A stretch of DNA of 53,307 bases from assembly GCA_003158455.1 (NCBI GenBank), contig PMJO01000145.1, forward strand, positions 319 to 53,625, written 5' to 3'. The translations under genes and the position numbers were made by a program. The stretch comes from Myxococcales bacterium. GTDB lineage: Bacteria; Myxococcota_A; Polyangia; Fen-1088. Under the pieces are notes generated by a model. It was not told the DNA's origin and did no database searches. It was given only the letters and a program-made list of their open reading frames with translations. Shown here in pieces: positions 32,559 through 40,624 of the stretch; the first letter of the stretch is position 1; each line of letters begins with the position of its first letter.

Positions 32559-35093
32559 GTGAAGTCTAGAACACCTGAGGGCGGCACGGGCTTCATGGAT
32601 CGCTTTGAGCTTAAGAGCGAAGCAGGCACGGGTGGGATGGGGACTGTGTATCAGGCAATCGATCGCCGGACCGGGGCAGTAGTCGCGCTCAAAGTTCTTC
32701 ACGTTCGGACCGCCACAGAAAGCGCACGTTTCGACCAGGAGGCACGCCTCCTGGCGGAGCTGTCACATCCCGGCATCGTTCACTACTTCGATCGCGGAAC
32801 CGCGCCTCACGGAGCGCCCTTCATCGCCATGGAGTGGCTTGAGGGAGAAACCTTGGAAGAGCGCCTGTCGCGCGGCACATTGGGACCCGCGGCGGTCGCG
32901 CACGTAGCATGTCCTGTACTGGATGCGCTGGCCGCAGCCCACGCGCGCGGGGTCGTCCACCGCGACATCAAGCCGAGCAACGTCTTTCTAGTTGGCTGGA
33001 AGCTTACCGACACGCGCATCCTTGATTTCGGTATCGCCCGCCGGGTGTTCGACCCAAGGCGATTTACTCGCAAGGGCTCGACTGTGGGTACCCCGCTGTA
33101 TGCTTCGCCTGAGCAGGCACGCGGCCGCCACGACGTGGATGGCCGGGCCGACATCTTCTCCCTCGGTTGCGTGTTATACGAGGCGCTGGCCGGTGAGCCG
33201 CCTTTTACCGGCGACAACGCCACTGAGGTGATGCAGAAGGTGTGCGCGGGCTTGGTGGCACCACTGTCGTCGCGCCGACCCAACGTTCCGCCCGACTTGG
33301 AGCGCATCATCCACCGCATGCTGCAGCCGGATCCGGGCGCGCGGCCCCTATCGGCGAGCGTCCTGGCTGGCGAATTCCGCGCCCTGGCGCAGCGCCTGGG
33401 TGGTCTGGGCGAGGAAACCGCGTTGTCCAAGCCGCCCTCCCCGCTGCGGCCCAGCAGCATCAGCGAATCGGAGGAACGCACCCTCTGTGCCATGCTGATC
33501 TCGCTGGCGCGGCGGCCGGTTGCGGACGGCCCACGGCGAACGGTACGGGATCGGCGCCTCGGACCCCACGCGGCATTCCCCTGGCAAGCCGCGAGCCAGC
33601 CGGCCGAAGTCAGAGACGACAGCCCGGATCGCCTCGCCGCCCTGGAGAATGCCGTCCGCGCGCTGGGGGCCGAGATGGACCGGCTAATCGACCGCACGCT
33701 CTTGGCGACTGCGCCGGCGGTGGGTACGGCACGCGAGCAAGCCATGCAGATCGCGCGCGCGGCGCTGCTGGTGCGGGACATGGAACCGGACGCCAAGATC
33801 GCGATTGGGGCGGGTCGGGCCGCGTTCATGGCACGGGTTCCGGTCGGGCGCTTGATGGACTCGTTGCCCGCGCTCATGCAGGGCCAGCCAGCCGGCACCA
33901 TCCGCGTCGACCAGACCACGCGGCGCCTTCTGCCCGGCCGCTTTGTGGTAGGGGATGCGGATGGGGTAGCGCTGCTCTTCGCCGAAGCAGGTGGGGCCGG
34001 CCCAGAACGACCACACAGCGTAGGCGGACAGGTAAGGCCACTGGTGGGACGGGAGCGGGAGTTGGAATTGCTGATGTCGCTGCGCCAGGAATGCTTGCGC
34101 GAACGGGTGGCGCGCGCGGCGCTGGTGGTGGGCGGGTCGGGCATAGGGAAAACGCGCTTGGCGCGCGAGTTTCTTGCGGTGGCGGCCGAACCACCTGAGA
34201 ACATCATTCGCTGCACGGGAACTCTGGTTCGGCCCGAATCAGATTTCGCGTTGCTGGCGCCCTTGCTGGCCGCGGCCGGCATCCCGACCGGGGGACGAGA
34301 AGCGGCTGAGGTCAAGCGAGATTTCGTGCAGTGGTTGCACGCCAAGAGCACCGCCGGTGCTCCCATCATTGTGTTGGAGGATCTGCAGTGGGCGGATGCG
34401 GCCAGCGTGCAGATCATGGACGAGGTATTGGGCCATTTCTCGGATCAGCCGCTGCTGGTGTTGGCCTTGGGTCGGCCGGAAGTGGAGGAATCTTTTCCCG
34501 GATTGTGGGGCGAGCGCATGGTCGAGTACATCCGGTTGGCGGCCCTGCCACGCAAGGCGGGGCAAAGTTTGCTGCGCATGTGGGTTCCCCCGCTGCCGGC
34601 CGAAGCCGAGCACTTCGTGCTTGACCGCTGGGAAGGCAACCCCATGTTCTTGGAGGAGATGGCGGACGCACTGGCAACCGGCCGTACGGGAGTTCCCGAC
34701 GTCGTGCTGGCCGCGGTCGAAGCCCGATTCGATTGCCTGTCGCCCGAGGCTCGGCGGGTGTTGCGCGCGGCGAGCCTGTACGGAGATAAGTTCTTCTCGA
34801 CCGAGGCGCTGGTCGCGGTGTTGGGCGAGGCGAGCCGGCGGGAAATGGGTGAGTGGCTGGAGAATTTGGTCATGCGCGATTTGGTGCAAAGGCAGGCGGA
34901 TGGGAGCGAGGTGGCGTACCGGGTGCGCAACAAGCTGGTGCGCGAGGCGGCCTACCGGATGCTAACCTCGGCCGATCGCGTACTCGGCCGGCGGCTGGCA
35001 CGCGCCTGGTTGCAAGGCGCCGGTTTGACCCTGCCCGAATACCTGAGTGCGCCGGCATCGCAGACCGACAAACGGGCGGCCACGGGAAGCTAG
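32559..35093 (+). CDS. Ser/Thr protein kinase fused to an AAA-type (STAND-like) ATPase
   Basis: 844 residues; GTG 32559 is chosen because TTAGGTG lies at proper distance before it, with ATG 32595 as alternative. Residues 15-275 are a complete Hanks kinase: GTGGMG loop, Lys45 (VALK), Glu61, HRDIKPSN (Asp136), DFG (Asp156), SPEQ. Residues about 390-480 look like a degenerate nucleotide-cyclase-type domain. An ATPase follows with GGSGIGKT (Lys531), ILEDLQWAD as Walker B, and helical repeats to the end. Kinase-cyclase-AAA proteins are common signal integrators in myxobacteria. It directly follows the biosynthetic arm and may sense or control it, but that is a guess from position. Confidence 0.85.
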   Translation: MKSRTPEGGTGFMDRFELKSEAGTGGMGTVYQAIDRRTGAVVALKVLHVRTATESARFDQEARLLAELSHPGIVHYFDRGTAPHGAPFIAMEWLEGETLEERLSRGTLGPAAVAHVACPVLDALAAAHARGVVHRDIKPSNVFLVGWKLTDTRILDFGIARRVFDPRRFTRKGSTVGTPLYASPEQARGRHDVDGRADIFSLGCVLYEALAGEPPFTGDNATEVMQKVCAGLVAPLSSRRPNVPPDLERIIHRMLQPDPGARPLSASVLAGEFRALAQRLGGLGEETALSKPPSPLRPSSISESEERTLCAMLISLARRPVADGPRRTVRDRRLGPHAAFPWQAASQPAEVRDDSPDRLAALENAVRALGAEMDRLIDRTLLATAPAVGTAREQAMQIARAALLVRDMEPDAKIAIGAGRAAFMARVPVGRLMDSLPALMQGQPAGTIRVDQTTRRLLPGRFVVGDADGVALLFAEAGGAGPERPHSVGGQVRPLVGRERELELLMSLRQECLRERVARAALVVGGSGIGKTRLAREFLAVAAEPPENIIRCTGTLVRPESDFALLAPLLAAAGIPTGGREAAEVKRDFVQWLHAKSTAGAPIIVLEDLQWADAASVQIMDEVLGHFSDQPLLVLALGRPEVEESFPGLWGERMVEYIRLAALPRKAGQSLLRMWVPPLPAEAEHFVLDRWEGNPMFLEEMADALATGRTGVPDVVLAAVEARFDCLSPEARRVLRAASLYGDKFFSTEALVAVLGEASRREMGEWLENLVMRDLVQRQADGSEVAYRVRNKLVREAAYRMLTSADRVLGRRLARAWLQGAGLTLPEYLSAPASQTDKRAATGS

Positions 35094-35217
35094 GGCCACC
35101 GCCGGATCGACGGCGGCGGATCTGGTGGCCGGATCCGGTTCCGGCTCCCGGCCCCGGATCTGGTCCAAGAATTCCTCACTGTGAACCCGGTTCACTTTGT
35201 GGTCATACTTCCTCCTC

Positions 35218-35928
35218 ATGCTCGCCCTCGCTTCCTTGCTCGCCTTCCTGTTGCTCGGCCAGGCGCCGTCCAGCGAAGCACCTTCGGTCGAGCTGTGGGC
35301 CGGCCACCAGATCCTGCACGGAAAGCGCCACGTGCCTCTGCACGGCGACGTGCCCGTCGAAACCCAAAACTTCCTGCTTGCCAAAGTACAGCGCAAGGGC
35401 AACCACATCGAAATGCGCCAGCACTTCTGTCGGGTCGAGCCCCAGCCGATCAAGAATGTTACCGTCGCCCTTTCACCCGTCGGCGTGGCGCGCATGCCCG
35501 CCGCGACCGTGCCGATCGACGTGGCCGAAGACGGTTCGGCAAAGATCGCGTCCTGGGACGTGGCCTGGGGCAGCGAGGACATGGACGGCGACGGCAAGCC
35601 TGGGGCGACCTTCACGGTCAGCGGTACCTTCTGCTCGGGCGACATCTACGTCGCCAGCCAGTCGCACTATACGGTGGAGCGGGCGCAGCTTGACGAGCAC
35701 GGCCTTTCGGGTGAGCTCAAGGTCGAGCAGAAGCAGCAGATTCTCGGAGCGAGCGGTTTGTGCCTGCGGGCCATGGCAGGCGACAGTAACGAATCGCAGC
35801 GTGGCACCTTTGCCTATCGCCCCGTGCCTGCCGGCACCACCTGTCAGTCGCTGGCCGGCAAGCCCTGGCCGGTCAAGGCGCAAAGGAAGGCGGGCACGAC
35901 CGCGACACCGGGGAGCAAGGGCCAATAG
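35218..35928 (+). CDS. Secreted protein of unknown function
   Basis: About 236 residues from ATG 35218, with a strongly hydrophobic signal peptide (LALASLLAFLLLG). An in-frame TTG at 35197 is less likely. The mature part has four Cys that may pair (QHFCRV, GTFCSGD, SGLCLRA, TTCQSL), an acidic DMDGDGKPG loop resembling a calcium-binding site, and a basic Thr/Gly-rich tail. No family was recognised. It stands alone between the kinase gene and the convergent membrane protein; the stops are 20 bases apart. Confidence 0.6.
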   Translation: MLALASLLAFLLLGQAPSSEAPSVELWAGHQILHGKRHVPLHGDVPVETQNFLLAKVQRKGNHIEMRQHFCRVEPQPIKNVTVALSPVGVARMPAATVPIDVAEDGSAKIASWDVAWGSEDMDGDGKPGATFTVSGTFCSGDIYVASQSHYTVERAQLDEHGLSGELKVEQKQQILGASGLCLRAMAGDSNESQRGTFAYRPVPAGTTCQSLAGKPWPVKAQRKAGTTATPGSKGQ

Positions 35929-35948
35929 CGCCATCGACTGGCGGCTTT

Positions 35949-37274
35949 TCAGCCGCGCTCGCCCTCGACGTCGATCACTTCCACCGGTCCCGGGCTTTCC
36001 GGCAGCGACTGCAGGAGCACGAGAGCGCCCAGGCCGGCCAGGTTGCTGATGATGATCGCGACCGGCCCGATCATGTTGCCAGGCACTTTCAGAGCCAGGC
36101 AAGTGGGTGCAGTAATGGCCAGCGAGGCAATGAAGGCAATGTTGCCGGCCAGGATGGTTGAGGTCCGACGGGTCAGCGCCGCCAGTCCTTCCCGGTGCGC
36201 GCGCAATCCCGAGGTAAATGGATACCCGACCAGAAGCAGGGCACACACGTAGACCAGCGAGAGGTCGGCCGGGGGCAGCCGCTGCAACGAAACGTAGTAC
36301 CAATGGGACAGTCCGGGCAGTATGAAGATCAGCGGAACGAACGACGCGATCGCCCCCGCCCGCAGCGCGAAACGGAGGGTGAGATTGTCCTCGCGGGAGC
36401 GCGGGGGGAAGTAGAGCACCACGTTCTGCAGACGGCTGGCTGCGTAGGCCATCGGGTTGGCGAGGCCGATGGCCAGATAGTAGGAGGGCAACATCCGCTC
36501 CGGCTGGCTGGATCTGGCGATGACGGCACCGAGCAACATTCCCGAGAGGGTCATCAGAAATCCGCCGAGCGAGAGCGGCAGGTTGAACCAGACGATAGCG
36601 CGCCGCCTCGGCGCGTTGTCGTCGGCTTGGGCGAATGGCGAGGCGAACGGCCGGCTGTAGTACCAGGCCACCGCCACCTCGACTCCCACGGGAATGGCTT
36701 GGCAGATGACGGCCCAGCGCGGACCGACCAGGCCCGCCCTGACGAAAATGGGCGCGAGGACAAGCGTGAGCCCGATCCGGGCAAAGGTGGCCGCGCTGAC
36801 CAGCCCAGAGGCGCCGTTGTTCAGCAGCAGAACCTCGTAGGGGTTACGGGCGAAGAACAGGAAATTCAGCAGGATGGTGAGCGGAAAGGCCTGGCGGGCG
36901 GGGCTCTCGATGGAAGGCGGCAGGCCGAGCAGGGTGCCGAACACGGCATGGCCGACCGGGGGAATGCAGATCAATACCTGCACCAGTGCTGCGGTAGCCG
37001 CCATGAGGTTGTTGACGGCGAAGAAGCGGGAAAATCCCAGGCGGGACCTGCCAAAAACCATGCCCGAGGTGACTAGGCCGGCACCGACGGCTCCCACGAG
37101 AAACATGACGATGTTCGACTGAGCTACGCCCGCCAGGTTGAGGGTGCCACCCGGGCCATGGGTAGCCACCATGGCGACCAGAGGGTAGGTCAAACTTTGT
37201 GATGCCGACTGCAGAGCCAGCGGAATGAAGAAGGCGGTCAGTTGTCGGTATGAGGGTGCGGCGGCGGCGTTCAT
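35949..37274 (-). CDS. Multi-pass membrane protein, MATE/flippase-like
   Basis: About 441 residues from ATG 37274; an in-frame TTG at 37325 would extend it. I count roughly ten to twelve hydrophobic helices with short loops, in two halves, starting with YRQLTAFFIPLALQSASQSL, a segment like the first helix of MATE or polysaccharide-flippase (MOP) transporters. The loop FTSGLRAHREGLAALTRRTST is reminiscent of ANKH-type transporters of the same superfamily. The substrate is unknown. It is separated from its upstream neighbour by a long inverted repeat and is probably a single-gene unit. Confidence 0.65.
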   Translation of the reverse strand: MNAAAAPSYRQLTAFFIPLALQSASQSLTYPLVAMVATHGPGGTLNLAGVAQSNIVMFLVGAVGAGLVTSGMVFGRSRLGFSRFFAVNNLMAATAALVQVLICIPPVGHAVFGTLLGLPPSIESPARQAFPLTILLNFLFFARNPYEVLLLNNGASGLVSAATFARIGLTLVLAPIFVRAGLVGPRWAVICQAIPVGVEVAVAWYYSRPFASPFAQADDNAPRRRAIVWFNLPLSLGGFLMTLSGMLLGAVIARSSQPERMLPSYYLAIGLANPMAYAASRLQNVVLYFPPRSREDNLTLRFALRAGAIASFVPLIFILPGLSHWYYVSLQRLPPADLSLVYVCALLLVGYPFTSGLRAHREGLAALTRRTSTILAGNIAFIASLAITAPTCLALKVPGNMIGPVAIIISNLAGLGALVLLQSLPESPGPVEVIDVEGERG

Positions 37275-37350
37275 CGGAGCGACGAAAGATACATCGTCGT
37301 CGGCTTCCGTGGCGACACTAACCAAAATCGCGTTGACCGTCGATCGAAGT

Positions 37351-37484
37351 TAGCTTTTTCACCACAGAGTACACAGAGGCCACAGAGCCGGATCGGAAAG
37401 GAAAGGGTTGGGCTATCCGCGGTCCAGACCCCTTCTTCCCATCCGATCTCTGTGCTCTCTGTGCTCTCTGTGGTGGAAAAGCTA
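37351..37484. repeat. Long imperfect inverted repeat of the CACAGAG type
   Basis: Left arm 37351-37396 and right arm 37439-37484, each 46 bases, are near-perfect reverse complements around a loop of about 42 bases. The arms carry two or three copies of CACAGAG with a CCACCACAGAG-like edge. Similar CACAGAG-rich dyads recur in unrelated bacterial genomes as mobile or structured intergenic elements and give spurious Thr-Glu-Ser repeat peptides when translated. Here it lies between the starts and ends of leftward genes and could fold in RNA of either strand. Confidence 0.8.
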
Positions 37485-37522
37485 GCCAAACACGTCTTGG
37501 CTCGCGCTCCGCGAGGTCCTGA

Positions 37523-38302
37523 TCAGCGGTCGCGGGCGGCGAACTCGCTGAGCGGGCCCAGCCCGCCGGTCAGCATGCCCGAATGCGCGCAGGCGATGGC
37601 CTTGACTTCGCCGCCCCAGGGCTCGATCTGGTGCGCGAGTTGGCGCAGCGACGCGCGATTCTGTGCCGGATTTTCCGTGAACAGCCAGCGTCCCGCTGCC
37701 AGCTTGCCGTCCTTGCTGGCATCCGCACTGTCGCCGAGGAAAAGCACGCCCCGCATGAGAAACGCCGCGCTGCCTTTGGTGTGCCCCGGCACGGCGAAAA
37801 CGCGCACCACCAGATTGCCCAGGGTCAAACTCTCCCCTGCATGCAAAGGACGCGTGACCTTGATGCCGCTGGGGTGCGGGGAGGCGAAGAACTTGAAGAA
37901 ACCGCGCAGCTCGCGCCCCTCGGCCAGCGGAATGTCGGCCTCCAGGGCCATGACGATGGCTTCCGGGAAGGCTGCCACGCCGGCGGTGTGGTCGCGGTCG
38001 CCATGGGTGAGCAGAATGGCCTTGACCGCGTCGCGGCCCAGCCCGCGCCGAGCCAGCGCCGAAAGAATGGGGTTGGCCTGGCGATCATTGCCCGCGTCGA
38101 CCAGGGCCACGTCGTGGTCATCGATGTCGACGATGAAGGCTGAGACGAAGCCGTCCTTGACCACCTCGACACCGTCCACCCGCTGGCCGTCGCGGATAGG
38201 CGCGCCGCCCGAGAAGGTGACGAACAGCAAGGCGGCCAGGGCCACCACCAACACGCCGATGAGGAGTCCGAGAATTTTCAGAACCTTGAAAACCAGTCTC
38301 AT
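37523..38302 (-). CDS. Membrane-anchored metallo-beta-lactamase-fold hydrolase
   Basis: 259 residues from ATG 38302, with GAGGTGG directly upstream. One N-terminal membrane helix (about 8-33) leads to a metallo-beta-lactamase domain: VALVDAGN, the metal motif THGDRDHTAG (an H-x-D-x-D-H variant), VPGHTKGS and LFLGDSAD, ending in a CAHSGM segment. Such enzymes hydrolyse thioesters, lactones, phosphoesters and other bonds; the substrate here is unknown. It is the last of a four-gene leftward operon with an EXPERA protein, an SDR and a DUF1295 protein, and overlaps the DUF1295 gene by four bases. Confidence 0.8.
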   Translation of the reverse strand: MRLVFKVLKILGLLIGVLVVALAALLFVTFSGGAPIRDGQRVDGVEVVKDGFVSAFIVDIDDHDVALVDAGNDRQANPILSALARRGLGRDAVKAILLTHGDRDHTAGVAAFPEAIVMALEADIPLAEGRELRGFFKFFASPHPSGIKVTRPLHAGESLTLGNLVVRVFAVPGHTKGSAAFLMRGVLFLGDSADASKDGKLAAGRWLFTENPAQNRASLRQLAHQIEPWGGEVKAIACAHSGMLTGGLGPLSEFAARDR

Positions 38303-39213
38303 GACCACCTCACTGTGGGTTTTCCCCGGCGCGGCCAGGGTAGCAAGGCCGGCAAGGATTTCATGGCCTGCGCCCAGGCCGGATGTCGAAGCAACAGGCG
38401 TCTATCCATCCACGGCACGCTCACCAGCACAAACAGCAAGGTAATGGAAAGCGGGCCGACCGCGGACCAAGCCCACGCCGGCTCGGCAGCCACGCCGAAA
38501 AGGTAGAGACCCCACCAGAACAACACCTCGCCCAGATAATTGGGGTGCCGGCAGTATGCCCACAGTCCCTTGGCGAGCACCGCCTCGGGATCGCTCCGGC
38601 TGCGCAAGAAGACCCGAAGCTGCCAGTCGGCCGTGGCTTCGATCACGATGGCCGCCGCAGTCACCACCAGGGCTGCGAAATCCAGCGCCGCAATCGGGCG
38701 CGGCCGAGCCAGAGCGGGATAGAGGGGCACAAGCCCGAGAAAGACCCAAATCGTCGGCATGAGGTGAATCGACACCAAGCTGGCAGGCCAGTACAGGCGG
38801 CCGGTCCGGCGGCGGATCTCTTGGTAGCGAAAATCCTCGTCACCCATGCCGCGCCAGCGCGCCGCCCAATTGCCGGTGAGGCGCGCGCCCCACAGGACAA
38901 TCAGGGCCAAGAGAAGAATTTGCCGCAGCCCCGGCGCGCCCGCAGCCATCCAGTAGATGGCAACCGGCAACGGGGCCACGCTCCAGTAGGGATCGTACAG
39001 GCTGGAATTGTCGTACCCGACGCTGAAGCCGAACACCAGCAGGGTGGCGACCACGTCGGCTGCCGCAGCCACAAGGATGGGATGCCGATCGCGCAGAGCC
39101 CATCCCACAGCCAACGCCACCACCAGAGCCACGGCGTAGGCCAACGCCACGCGGGCAAGGTCGTACCGGCGACGGAGCTGATCAGGACTTTGGGCGACCA
39201 TCGCGGCCAGCAT
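38299..39213 (-). CDS. DUF1295 family membrane protein (steroid 5-alpha-reductase-like)
   Basis: 304 residues with about seven membrane helices. Conserved DUF1295 features are YDPYWSVAP, RLTGNWAARWRGMGDEDFRY, and the C-terminal GLWAYCRHPNYLGEVLFWWGLYLF, the NADPH-binding signature shared with steroid 5-alpha reductases and isoprenylcysteine methyltransferases. Members are predicted membrane reductases of lipids or steroids. ATG 39213 overlaps the SDR gene by 32 bases; ATG 39201 is an alternative. Its neighbours (EXPERA, SDR) also belong to families known from sterol metabolism. Confidence 0.85.
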   Translation of the reverse strand: MLAAMVAQSPDQLRRRYDLARVALAYAVALVVALAVGWALRDRHPILVAAAADVVATLLVFGFSVGYDNSSLYDPYWSVAPLPVAIYWMAAGAPGLRQILLLALIVLWGARLTGNWAARWRGMGDEDFRYQEIRRRTGRLYWPASLVSIHLMPTIWVFLGLVPLYPALARPRPIAALDFAALVVTAAAIVIEATADWQLRVFLRSRSDPEAVLAKGLWAYCRHPNYLGEVLFWWGLYLFGVAAEPAWAWSAVGPLSITLLFVLVSVPWMDRRLLLRHPAWAQAMKSLPALLPWPRRGKPTVRWS

Positions 39214-39994
39214 ACAACCGCCGCGCAGTGCGGCCCATGATTCGCACCGCCAGCCAGCGTGGCAGCAGGCGGTTCATGACGAACGCCGAGAATCGATAAA
39301 ACGCTCCCGGGACCACGGACGGCTTGCGGCCAAGGGCATCCAGCGCCGTTGCCGCAACATGGTCGGCTTCCAGCAAGGGAACCCGGCTCGGCCGGGGATG
39401 CGAAGCCGCGTAGCCGGGCGTGCGCGTGGCGCCGGCGCGGCAGGCAACTACGTCCACGCCTCGTTCCTCCAGCTCGTCCCACAGCCCTTCGGCCAGCACC
39501 AGATTGAATGCCTTGGACGCCGCATAGGTGGCCAACCAGGGCCCGCCCTGCGATCCGGCCATCGAACTCATGAGCACGATCCCGCCGCGGCCGCGTTCCG
39601 CCATCGCCTTGCCCAGCAGATGCGAAAACACCAGCGGCCCACGGCAATTCACCTCTAGCACGCGCAGTTGCTCGTCCAGAGCATGGTCGACGAACGGCCC
39701 GATCACGGAGTAGGCGGCGTTGTACACCAAAAGTCCTATCGTCAAGCCGTCCACCGCGCGTTCGATCAGCCCGCGCAGATCAGACTGGCCCAAATCCGCG
39801 GCCAGAGTTCGCACCTCGATGGCGTGTCGGATGCGCAGGTCAGCGGCAAGCTTTTCCAGCGCATCCTGCCGCCGCGCGATCAGAACCAAGTTGAGTCCAC
39901 GCTCGGCGAGAAGGCGTGCGAAGGCTTCGCCCAGTCCGACCGAGGCCCCGGCAACCAGGGCGTACGGGCCGTAGCGCTCCCGAAAATCGTTCAT
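39182..39994 (-). CDS. Short-chain dehydrogenase/reductase
   Basis: 270 residues from ATG 39994, which overlaps the previous stop (ATGA) and places the cofactor motif at the usual distance. The dinucleotide loop reads AGASVGLG (residues 15-22), NAA follows at 92-94, and the active site is Ser143/Ser144 with Tyr157-x3-Lys161 (YAASK). The C-terminal 60 residues (FYRFSAFVMNRLLPRWLAVR) are hydrophobic and may lie on the membrane, as in 17-beta-hydroxysteroid-dehydrogenase-like and 3-ketoacyl reductases. The substrate is unknown; operon partners point to a lipid or sterol. Confidence 0.85.
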   Translation of the reverse strand: MNDFRERYGPYALVAGASVGLGEAFARLLAERGLNLVLIARRQDALEKLAADLRIRHAIEVRTLAADLGQSDLRGLIERAVDGLTIGLLVYNAAYSVIGPFVDHALDEQLRVLEVNCRGPLVFSHLLGKAMAERGRGGIVLMSSMAGSQGGPWLATYAASKAFNLVLAEGLWDELEERGVDVVACRAGATRTPGYAASHPRPSRVPLLEADHVAATALDALGRKPSVVPGAFYRFSAFVMNRLLPRWLAVRIMGRTARRLYAGRDGRPKS

Positions 39995-40530
39995 GCGCGG
40001 ATCCCTGATGACTGACCAACCTCTTCCGTAAATGGGTGTTGCTTGCGCACGCGCCAACCCACGACGAAGGGCGCCAGCAACCACGCGGCGTTTGCCATCA
40101 CCACCACCACCGGGTGCGGGCTGGCGTGGGCTCCACCCAGCTCATCGAACAGGATGATGAATACGTTGGTGAACATGATGGACGCCCAGATGATGCTGGG
40201 GATGCGAATCCAGTCACGGCCGCGGCCAAAGGCATAGAGCGCGACGGCGTAGAAAGGACCGAACACCAGCACGTCCAACCATATGGTCGCGCGGTACCAG
40301 GCCGGCCGCGCCCACAACAAGGGATCAAACGTCTTCTCCCACCAGTGGATGACCGTCAGCAGCGGCTGTGGCGGCCAGAGGGGCGGGGCATAGGCAAAAG
40401 GCGTGTCGATGACGATCTGCTCCAGGCTGATCACGTAGGTGACGAGGAGCAGGTTGATGGCAAAAAAGCCAAGCAAAGCAATGTCAAGGGGACGTCGCTT
40501 GAGCGGGATGGGATGACGCGTGGATGCCAT
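39991..40530 (-). CDS. EXPERA-domain membrane protein (TMEM97/EBP-like)
   Basis: 179 residues with four hydrophobic helices, the usual EXPERA size. Helix 1 is DIALLGFFAINLLLVTYVISLEQ; conserved acids and aromatics follow (WWEKTFDPLLWARPAWYR, WLDVLVFGPFYAVALYAF) and a late FDELGGAHAS loop before helix 4. The fold is shared by the sterol isomerase EBP, TM6SF2 and TMEM97. The bacterial members have no known role. It is the first gene of the operon running to 37523 and sits just after the terminator at 40570-40600. Confidence 0.75.
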   Translation of the reverse strand: MASTRHPIPLKRRPLDIALLGFFAINLLLVTYVISLEQIVIDTPFAYAPPLWPPQPLLTVIHWWEKTFDPLLWARPAWYRATIWLDVLVFGPFYAVALYAFGRGRDWIRIPSIIWASIMFTNVFIILFDELGGAHASPHPVVVVMANAAWLLAPFVVGWRVRKQHPFTEEVGQSSGIRA

Positions 40531-40569
40531 AACCGCAATCTATCCCAAGGGGCCAGCAAGGCGGATAGC

Positions 40570-40600
40570 AAAAAGGCCGCGCGGCCTCTACCGCGCGGCC
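40570..40600 (-). terminator. Intrinsic terminator of the GH12-like lipoprotein gene
   Basis: Perfect ten-base stem GGCCGCGCGG (40575-40584) and CCGCGCGGCC (40591-40600) around CCTCTA. Read leftwards the stem is followed by TTTTT (40574-40570), so it ends transcription of the gene whose stop is at 40625. Confidence 0.85.
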
Positions 40601-40624
40601 CCTCTTGCTAGCGGCAGGAGTCCG

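Noticed and set aside
32807-34417. A 536-codon minus-strand frame inside the kinase-ATPase gene
   Set aside because: High-GC shadow frame; Ser/Arg/Pro-rich with no motif, opposite a complete kinase domain.
36195-37076. A 293-codon plus-strand frame opposite the membrane transporter gene
   Set aside because: Gln/Arg/Gly-rich translation without motifs, exactly antisense to membrane helices.
37271-37489. A 72-codon minus-strand frame with TESTEST and LCGLCVLCGE stretches
   Set aside because: It is the translation of the CACAGAG inverted repeat, a known source of spurious peptides.
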